Part shown: positions 7,318-11,397 of the stretch, one piece after another | Numbering within the stretch: position 1 is the stretch's first letter | How the letters are laid out: each line of letters begins with the position of its first letter | Assembly (NCBI GenBank): GCA_937873245.1 | Contig: CALMVY010000107.1 | Location: forward strand, 1-11,397 | Direction: 5' to 3' | DNA from: an uncultured Arthrobacter sp. | Lineage (GTDB): Bacteria > Actinomycetota > Actinomycetes > Actinomycetales > Micrococcaceae | DNA: 11,397 nucleotides | Translations under genes and position numbers: made by a program | Notes under the pieces: model-generated | The model's input: only the letters and a program-made list of their open reading frames with translations | Told to the model about the DNA's origin: nothing | Databases searched by the model: none

Positions 7318-7342
7318 CTTCAGCTGCGCGCAGCACGCCGAG

Positions 7343-7391
7343 ATGGCAGATGGCGGCAATGTTCTTCATGAACATTGCCGCCATCTGTCGT
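7343..7391 (+). repeat. 49-bp palindromic unit, copy A
   Basis: Arms 7347-7364 and 7370-7387 form a perfect 18-bp inverted repeat around the loop TTCAT; each arm contains GATGGCGGCAATGTTC. It begins 26 bases after the fabF stop and is nearly identical to copy B. The loops (TTCAT here, ATGAG in B, which reads CTCAT on the other strand) and the flanks facing the RibD-like fragment suggest that A and B are inverted copies. As RNA it would fold strongly and could end fabF transcription, although no T tract follows. Confidence 0.8.
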
Positions 7392-7558
7392 TTCGATGCC
7401 AGTCGTTCCGGGGTGAGTAGCCGCGCGAGCGGGATCCCCGCACCGAACATCACCGGATTGACCTTCAGCACCATTCGGTCGATCTCCCCGGCCAGGGCCG
7501 AGGCCAGCTGTCCCCCGCCGCACAACCAGACTACGACAGATGTTGTGGCGGCCGCCAA
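7388..7558 (-). pseudogene. Fragment of a RibD-C / dihydrofolate-reductase-like gene
   Basis: Read on the minus strand, this piece encodes about 57 residues that include VVVWLCGGGQLASALAGEID and then RMVLKVNPVMFGAGIPL. That pattern is the C-terminal half of the RibD-C/DHFR-like reductase family (GGGxLA, then a D-x-x-x-L-K-x-NPV strand and GxGIPL). There is no start codon context, no N-terminal half, and both ends stop at the palindromic units A and B, whose translation bears no relation to the family. It is therefore a remnant, not a working gene. Family assignment rests on recognition of the motif block; a profile search would settle it. Confidence 0.6.
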
Positions 7559-7607
7559 ATGACAGATGGCGGCAATGTTCATGAGGAACATTGCCGCCAT
7601 CTGTCGT
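7559..7607 (-). repeat. 49-bp palindromic unit, copy B
   Basis: Arms 7561-7580 and 7586-7605 form a perfect 20-bp inverted repeat around the loop ATGAG. The arm sequence, GACAGATGGCGGCAATGTTC, is shared with copy A except at the outermost positions. It lies 45 bases from the DUF3145 stop codon, in the convergent gap. The loop and outer flank suggest the opposite orientation to copy A. It could also serve as a terminator for either convergent transcript. Confidence 0.8.
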
Positions 7608-7652
7608 CTGGCGCAGCTATGGAGTGTTTTCTGATGCGGCCTGTGGGGCTGC

Positions 7653-8156
7653 TTAGCCCACCTGGTGGAGCCAGCGCACCGGGGCACCTTCGGCGGCGTG
7701 CCGGAAGGGCTCCAGTTCTTCGTCCCAGGCCTCGCCGAGGGCGAGGGAGAGTTCATGGTAAACCGCGGACGGGTCACCGGCGCCGGATTCGTAGGCGTAG
7801 CGGATGCGGTCCTCGGAAACCATGATGTTCCCGTGGACATCCGTGACGGCGTGGAAAATGCCAAGCTCCGGCGTGTGCGACCAGCGGCCGCCATCAACAC
7901 CTTGGCTGGGCTCTTCGGTGACTTCGTAGCGCAAGTGCGCCCAGCCCCGAAGAGCAGACGCCAATTGAGCCCCCGTGCCCGGATTTCCGGTCCACGACAG
8001 CTCCGCCCGGAACATTCCGGGCGCTGCTGGCTGAGCAGTCCACTCAAGGTCCGTCCGCTTGTCCACAACTGAACCTATGGCCCACTCAACGTGGGGGCAC
8101 AGGGCAGTCGGGGCCGAGTGAACGAACAACACACCGCGGGTCAGTGCAACAGACAT
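7653..8156 (-). CDS. DUF3145 family protein of unknown function
   Basis: A 167-residue soluble protein with no signal peptide or membrane segment. It matches the actinobacterial DUF3145 family from its opening TRGVLFVHSAPTALCPHVEW and from conserved W-rich blocks (RYEVTEEPS, RWSHTPELGIFHA, GEAWDEELEPFRHAAEGAPV). The biochemical role is unknown. The start is set at ATG 8156: GGAGG lies five bases upstream of it. The ATG at 8168 would overlap that ribosome site and add only MEDG. As I recall, DUF3145 genes also sit beside the fab cluster in other actinobacteria such as Streptomyces, so a link with lipid metabolism is conceivable. It converges on fabF across the palindromic gap. Confidence 0.88.
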   Translation of the reverse strand: MSVALTRGVLFVHSAPTALCPHVEWAIGSVVDKRTDLEWTAQPAAPGMFRAELSWTGNPGTGAQLASALRGWAHLRYEVTEEPSQGVDGGRWSHTPELGIFHAVTDVHGNIMVSEDRIRYAYESGAGDPSAVYHELSLALGEAWDEELEPFRHAAEGAPVRWLHQVG

Positions 8157-8457
8157 TCCATCCTCCATAGCTGTAGGTACGTCTTCCCCAACGACCTCTG
8201 CCTGGATGTCTGTCTGTTGCGCGGGTCCGTAGTGATGCGGGTGGTCCTTGCCAGACTATTAAGTTACTGCCCGGTTTCTCGGTGAGACTTGAGGCTCATG
8301 AGCTTCAAGCAACACTTGAAAGTTGCCGGGCGTGAGTCTTATTCTGCCGTACCCCACCTAATTACGCCAGTGCAATTCGGCGCGTCTTTCCCGGCGCGCC
8401 GCGGGACGTTACTCAGGGGGCTCTTCCGCCTGGGCTGTTCGGCCCGAGGTGGCGGCC
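8157..8457. other. About 300 bp between DUF3145 and xerC without a recognisable gene
   Basis: Open frames here are short or are shadows of xerC. I see no tRNA or other structured RNA gene that I can name. It contains an AT-richer patch around 8252-8266, a 22-bp palindrome at 8288-8309, and a 6-bp stem with a 10-base loop (GGCGCG 8379-8384, CGCGCC 8395-8400) that might end xerC transcription on the minus strand. It must carry the promoter of the DUF3145 gene, but I cannot place a convincing -35/-10 pair. Confidence 0.5.
8288..8309. promoter_or_regulatory. 22-bp near-perfect palindrome upstream of DUF3145
   Basis: The central ten bases, GCTCATGAGC, are fully palindromic, and CTTGA/TTCAAG flanks continue the symmetry with one mismatched pair and no loop. 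Another CTTGAA follows at 8315-8320. Symmetry without a loop suggests a dimeric-protein operator rather than an RNA hairpin. It lies about 130 bases upstream of the DUF3145 start. The regulator is unknown. Confidence 0.4.
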
Positions 8458-9384
8458 TCAGGCCCTCGGATGGGCCTGCTGGTAGCTCTGCCGGAGCCGC
8501 TCGACGGAGACATGGGTGTAGATCTGGGTGGTGGCAAGGCTGCTGTGGCCCAGGATTTCCTGCACCGCGCGGAGGTCAGCCCCGCCGTCGAGCAGGTGAG
8601 TTGCGGCGGAGTGCCGGAGGGCGTGCGGTCCGGTGGCGGCGGTGTCCCCCAAGGCCTCCAGCAAGTCGTGGACGACGCTGCGGACCTGCCGCTGGTCGAC
8701 CCGCTTGCCGCGGGCACCGAGGAACAACGCCGGCCCGGAAGTCTCCGTGGCGAGGGCGGGCCGGCCCCGGCGCAGCCAGTCGTCGACGGCGAGTGCCGCA
8801 GGCAGGCCGTAGGGCACGGTGCGTTCCTTATTGCCTTTACCGAGCACCCGCAGGGTCCTGCGGTCAGGATCGAGATCGTCGACGTCGAGGCCTGCCAGTT
8901 CGCCGACCCGGATGCCGGTGGCGTACAGCAACTCAACCATGGCACGGTTCCGCAAGGGCAGGGGTCCGCCTTCGGCGGCTGCGGTCTCGGTGCCTTCGAC
9001 GAGCCGAAGGATCTGCTGCTGGTGCAGCACCCCGGGCAGGGATTTCTCCCGCTTCGGCGCTTTCAGCCGCAGCGCGGGGTCCGCTGCGATCAGTTCCTCG
9101 CGGACGGCCCAGGCAGTGAAGGCCCTGGCGGTGGCGGAGCGGCGGGCCAGCGTGGCGCGCGACATCCCGGATTCGCTCTGCGAGCCCAGCCAGCGGCGCA
9201 GGGTGCCCAGTTCGAGCCCCGCGGGATCCTCCACCCCTTCCGATGCTGCGAACTCCAGGAGGCTTCCGACGTCGGAGAGGTAGGCGCGCACCGTGTGGGC
9301 CGAACGCCCGCGTTCCGCCTCCAGATAGCGGCCGAATGCCTGCGCGGCGGTGGCCAGTGCGGCCGGGATCTGCTGTGTGGGCAC
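8458..9384 (-). CDS. xerC: Site-specific tyrosine recombinase XerC
   Basis: Resolves chromosome dimers by strand exchange at dif sites near the terminus, working with XerD and FtsK at the septum. The protein has 308 residues, the usual Xer length. The N-terminal core-binding SAM-like domain spans about 10-100 and the catalytic domain about 115-300. All catalytic residues are present: Arg159 (ATGIRVGEL), Lys183 (LGKGNKERT), His254 and Arg257 (HALRHSAATH), His280 (LGHSSLATTQ) and the nucleophile Tyr289 (IYTHVS). The start is GTG 9384: an in-frame stop lies upstream with no other start between, though the purine run AGGGGA touches the GTG and is closer than ideal. Named XerC rather than XerD because of its position beside dprA and comM, as in mycobacteria. 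Confidence 0.9.
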   Translation of the reverse strand: MPTQQIPAALATAAQAFGRYLEAERGRSAHTVRAYLSDVGSLLEFAASEGVEDPAGLELGTLRRWLGSQSESGMSRATLARRSATARAFTAWAVREELIAADPALRLKAPKREKSLPGVLHQQQILRLVEGTETAAAEGGPLPLRNRAMVELLYATGIRVGELAGLDVDDLDPDRRTLRVLGKGNKERTVPYGLPAALAVDDWLRRGRPALATETSGPALFLGARGKRVDQRQVRSVVHDLLEALGDTAATGPHALRHSAATHLLDGGADLRAVQEILGHSSLATTQIYTHVSVERLRQSYQQAHPRA

Positions 9385-9456
9385 TCCCCTACTCTCGCAG
9401 GATTCGCCCGGGGATCAAGGAGCCCGGCGGCGAGCCGCGGGTCTGGTCCGTGCCGG

Positions 9457-9492
9457 TACTGTCTGTGCTGCCTGCACTGCCTGCACTGCCTG
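9457..9492. repeat. Four 9-bp tandem repeats between xerC and dprA
   Basis: Four adjacent 9-mers, TACTGTCTG, TGCTGCCTG, CACTGCCTG and CACTGCCTG, lie in the 210-bp gap between the dprA stop and the xerC start. The period is three codons, but the stretch is in neither gene. It is probably a slippage-prone microsatellite. A 6-bp hairpin (CCGGCC 9515-9520, GGCCGG 9525-9530) lies closer to dprA. Confidence 0.6.
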
Positions 9493-9594
9493 TGCCATGC
9501 ATCCGGTCGGGGCGCCGGCCGTGGGGCCGGACCCTGCCGCCGCTGCCTTTTAGCCGATGCGCCCGAAGCCGCGCATCCGGGTTCCACCCGCCGG

Positions 9595-10785
9595 TCATCC
9601 TGCCTTGCCCGACCGCTTCCAGCCGCCGCCTTGCGACTCGGCGAGACCCAGCAGCCCAAGCCTGCCGAGTCCCGCCCGGACCGTGTCCGCGCTCAGGCCC
9701 GCCACGGCCGTGAGCTTTTCGACTGAACTGGTGGTCCGCAGCGGCAGGGCATCGAGCAGGATGAGGTCCTCCAGGGTCAGTCCGTCGTGGATGGCCGCTG
9801 GACCGGTCCTGGCCTCGGGCAGCGATTCGCCGCTGGGCGCGGCAAGCTCCGCGATCTCGCCCGCGTCGGTGACACAGACAGCCCCTCCTTCGCGGAGCAG
9901 CCGGTGGCAGCCTGCGGAGTTGGCGCTGTGCACCGACCCTGGCACCGCGCCGACGGCCCGGCCCAGTGTCTCCGCATGGTGGGCCGTGTTCAGGGCGCCG
10001 GACCTCCACCGCGCTTCCACAACGACTGTGACCGAGGCCAGTGCGGCGATCAGCCTGTTCCGCTGGAGGAACCGGTACCGCGTCGGCGCCGAGCCTGGCG
10101 GAACTTCGGCGAGGACCGCGCCCAGGTTGGCGACGGCCCGCAGCAGCTCCTCGTTGCCGGAGGGGTAGAAGCGGTCCACTCCCCCTGCCATCACGGCAAT
10201 GGTGGGCATGCTGCCGGAGGAGCTGGCCGCAAGGGCAGCCCGGTGGGCGTGCGCATCGATCCCGTAGGCGCCGCCCGAGACGATCGTGAACCCCCGCTGG
10301 ACCAGCGAATACGCGAGGTCGCCCGTCACGGACGATCCATACGAGGTACTGTCCCTTGAACCAACCAGCGCAATGGACGTGGCTGCCGGAGGCAGCTCCT
10401 GCTCGATGCCGCGCCACCAGAGGCAGATGGGTTCCTGCAGTCCAAGGTCGGCCAGTTGTCCGGGCCACAGATCATCCGACGGAATGATCATCCGACCACC
10501 GAGCCGCTGCATTGTCGCGAGGTCCCGCTCCGGCGCCAGATCCGGGACTCTCGGCGCCCAGCGTTTCCGGGCAGTCCCCAGACCCGTCCAGCCGCCGCCC
10601 GAGCTGTTTTCGTCCAGGAGCCGGAACAGCTCCTGTTCCAGTTCCGCGCTGGGGGTTAGCTGGCCCGTGGCGATCCTTAGCGCGTCCTCTGCCCCGGCGA
10701 CGCGCACGAGCGCGAGGCCCGCGGCGTCCTGCGGCTCGAACAGCCGGGACAGCGCTGCCCGCGCGGTCCGTTCGTTCTCTGTCAT
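9595..10785 (-). CDS. dprA: DNA-processing protein DprA
   Basis: Binds incoming single-stranded DNA and loads RecA on it during natural transformation. The protein has 396 residues. Residues 1-60 form a helical, SAM-like N-terminus. Residues about 100-310 are the extended Rossmann fold with ALVGSRDSTSYG (139-150), VSGGAYGIDAHAHRAAL (169-185), VMAGGVDRFYPSGN (198-211) and FLQRNRLIAALA (239-250). A C-terminal winged-helix domain spans roughly 335-385. ATG 10785 is chosen because GAAAGGA precedes it by six bases and the family starts there; an upstream in-frame ATG at 10920 would lie inside the comM-like gene. It is followed by xerC 210 bp downstream on the same strand and preceded by the comM-like end 91 bp upstream, the common actinobacterial order. 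DprA also occurs in species not known to be transformable. Confidence 0.94.
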   Translation of the reverse strand: MTENERTARAALSRLFEPQDAAGLALVRVAGAEDALRIATGQLTPSAELEQELFRLLDENSSGGGWTGLGTARKRWAPRVPDLAPERDLATMQRLGGRMIIPSDDLWPGQLADLGLQEPICLWWRGIEQELPPAATSIALVGSRDSTSYGSSVTGDLAYSLVQRGFTIVSGGAYGIDAHAHRAALAASSSGSMPTIAVMAGGVDRFYPSGNEELLRAVANLGAVLAEVPPGSAPTRYRFLQRNRLIAALASVTVVVEARWRSGALNTAHHAETLGRAVGAVPGSVHSANSAGCHRLLREGGAVCVTDAGEIAELAAPSGESLPEARTGPAAIHDGLTLEDLILLDALPLRTTSSVEKLTAVAGLSADTVRAGLGRLGLLGLAESQGGGWKRSGKAG

Positions 10786-10876
10786 GGTGTGTCCTTTCAC
10801 AGGCCGGCGATGGGTAGAGGCGCTGCAGCGTTCGCGGCGGCGCCACGGGCTAAGTCCAGTGGATGGAGGATGAGCG

Positions 10877-11397
10877 TCAGGCGGCGACGGCGGCCTGCCG
10901 CAGGTTGAGGGCGAGGCCAATATCGTCGCCCTCCGGAACGTCCCGGAGGGCCAAATCCGCCAGGGTCCACGACAGCCGCAACACGCGGTCGTAGCCGCGG
11001 GCTGTCAGCACCCCGCGTTCCAAGGCGTGGTCCAGGATCCGGGTGGTGGGGGCGCCGAGCCGCAAGGCGCCCCGGAGGACGCGGCCCGGGACCTGCGCAT
11101 TGGTTTCCATGCCGAAAGGCAGCAGCCGCTCGAGTTGGCGCTCCCGTGCAGTGTGGACGCGCGCCGCAATGGTGGCGGTGTCCTCCTCGCCGATGCCGGT
11201 GAGCCCGCCGCCGGTCGACACCAGCACGTGGTCGCGTTCGTAGACGCTGGAGAGAATGTCGCCGATCGACTTCTTGATGCTCTCCGGCGTGATGCCGTGC
11301 GCGGCGTTGAACGCCTCCTGCTTCTCGCGGCGGCGGCTGGTTTCCGCCATCGCCCGCTCCATCGAGCCGGTGATGTGGTCGGCGTAGAGAATGACGC
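10877..11397 (-). CDS. UvrB C-terminal segment joined in frame to ComM (Mg-chelatase-like) C-terminal domain; truncated by window
   Basis: One open frame of 172 visible residues runs from the window edge to TGA at 10877-10879. The part nearest the edge (11395 to about 11210) reads VILYADHITGSMERAM, then ETSRRREKQEAFNAAHGITP and SIKKSIGDILSSVYERDHVL, the signature end of UvrB, the excinuclease helicase subunit. After STGGG the frame changes family: EDTATIAARVHTARERQ, TNAQVPGRVLRGALRLG, LDHALERGVLTARGYDRVLR and SWTLADLA are the C-terminal domain of ComM/YifB, the AAA+ branch-migration helicase normally upstream of dprA. The join lies between about 11188 and 11212. ComM's ATPase and UvrB's C-terminal UVR domain are both missing. 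The downstream half sits in its normal place before dprA, so the UvrB part is the foreign piece. A contig misjoin is likelier than a real fusion. Confidence 0.8.
   Translation of the reverse strand, partial: VILYADHITGSMERAMAETSRRREKQEAFNAAHGITPESIKKSIGDILSSVYERDHVLVSTGGGLTGIGEEDTATIAARVHTARERQLERLLPFGMETNAQVPGRVLRGALRLGAPTTRILDHALERGVLTARGYDRVLRLSWTLADLALRDVPEGDDIGLALNLRQAAVAA

Noticed and set aside
6013..7359. A 448-codon minus-strand frame over fabF
   Set aside because: Antisense shadow of fabF; composition is low-complexity and no domain is recognisable.
7343..7607. The two palindromic units as a CRISPR array
   Set aside because: Only two units, each a long hairpin, probably inverted relative to each other, 167 bases apart with coding-like sequence between and no cas genes nearby.
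7643..7661. Hairpin GTGGGGCT-GCTT-AGCCCAC at the DUF3145 stop as a terminator
   Set aside because: It needs a bulge, overlaps the stop codon and lacks a T run; the palindromic unit B just downstream is a better terminator candidate.
8157..8457. tRNA or small RNA gene in the gap upstream of DUF3145
   Set aside because: I could not find a cloverleaf, a T-arm consensus or a convincing promoter-terminator pair.
8449..9726. A 425-codon plus-strand frame over xerC
   Set aside because: Shadow of xerC, which has all six catalytic residues on the other strand; the plus-strand translation ends in a repeat-derived Cys/Leu-rich run.

Overview
This GC-rich window fits a chromosome of a high-GC Gram-positive actinobacterium, most likely Arthrobacter or a close relative in the Micrococcaceae. 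The reasons are a homodimeric-type pyruvate dehydrogenase E1 (AceE), a PucR-type regulator directly upstream of a fabD-fabH-acpP-fabF cluster, an actinobacterial DUF3145 protein, and the order comM-dprA-xerC on the opposite strand. The genus is inferred from protein flavour and gene order, not from a search.

Left part (1-7319, plus strand): the 3' two-thirds of aceE ends in a strong terminator-like hairpin. A compact regulatory region follows: four 13-bp tandem repeats, a TTGT-N9-ACAA operator-like site, and a probable leaderless promoter of the regulator gene fasR. The fasR gene is followed by a second copy of the TTGT-N9-ACAA site and a separate 20-bp palindrome just upstream of fabD. Then come fabD, fabH (ATGA overlap), acpP and fabF, the type II fatty acid synthase core: malonyl loading of ACP, the first condensation, the carrier itself, and elongation condensation. 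AceE supplies the acetyl-CoA that this pathway uses. Hairpins sit upstream and downstream of acpP and may help set the high ACP level.

Middle (7320-8457): the convergent gap after fabF holds two near-identical 49-bp palindromic units, apparently in inverted orientation. They bracket a short antisense fragment of a RibD-C/dihydrofolate-reductase-like gene, which looks like a small decayed mobile or composite element. Next, on the minus strand, is a DUF3145 gene. Upstream of it is about 300 bp without a gene, containing a near-perfect 22-bp palindrome.

Right part (8458-11397, minus strand): xerC (tyrosine recombinase), dprA (RecA loader of natural transformation) and the 3' end of a comM-type gene. 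The reading frame of the last one does not continue into the ComM ATPase. Toward the window edge it becomes the conserved C-terminal part of UvrB, the excinuclease subunit. This in-frame UvrB/ComM join is the strangest thing in the window. It is either a contig misjoin or a genuine rearrangement, and I consider a misjoin more likely.

Most of the window is ordinary core genome. The items worth a second look are the UvrB/ComM join, the paired palindromes around the RibD-like fragment, and the layered cis-regulatory sites at fasR and fabD. I see no convincing new multi-gene system.
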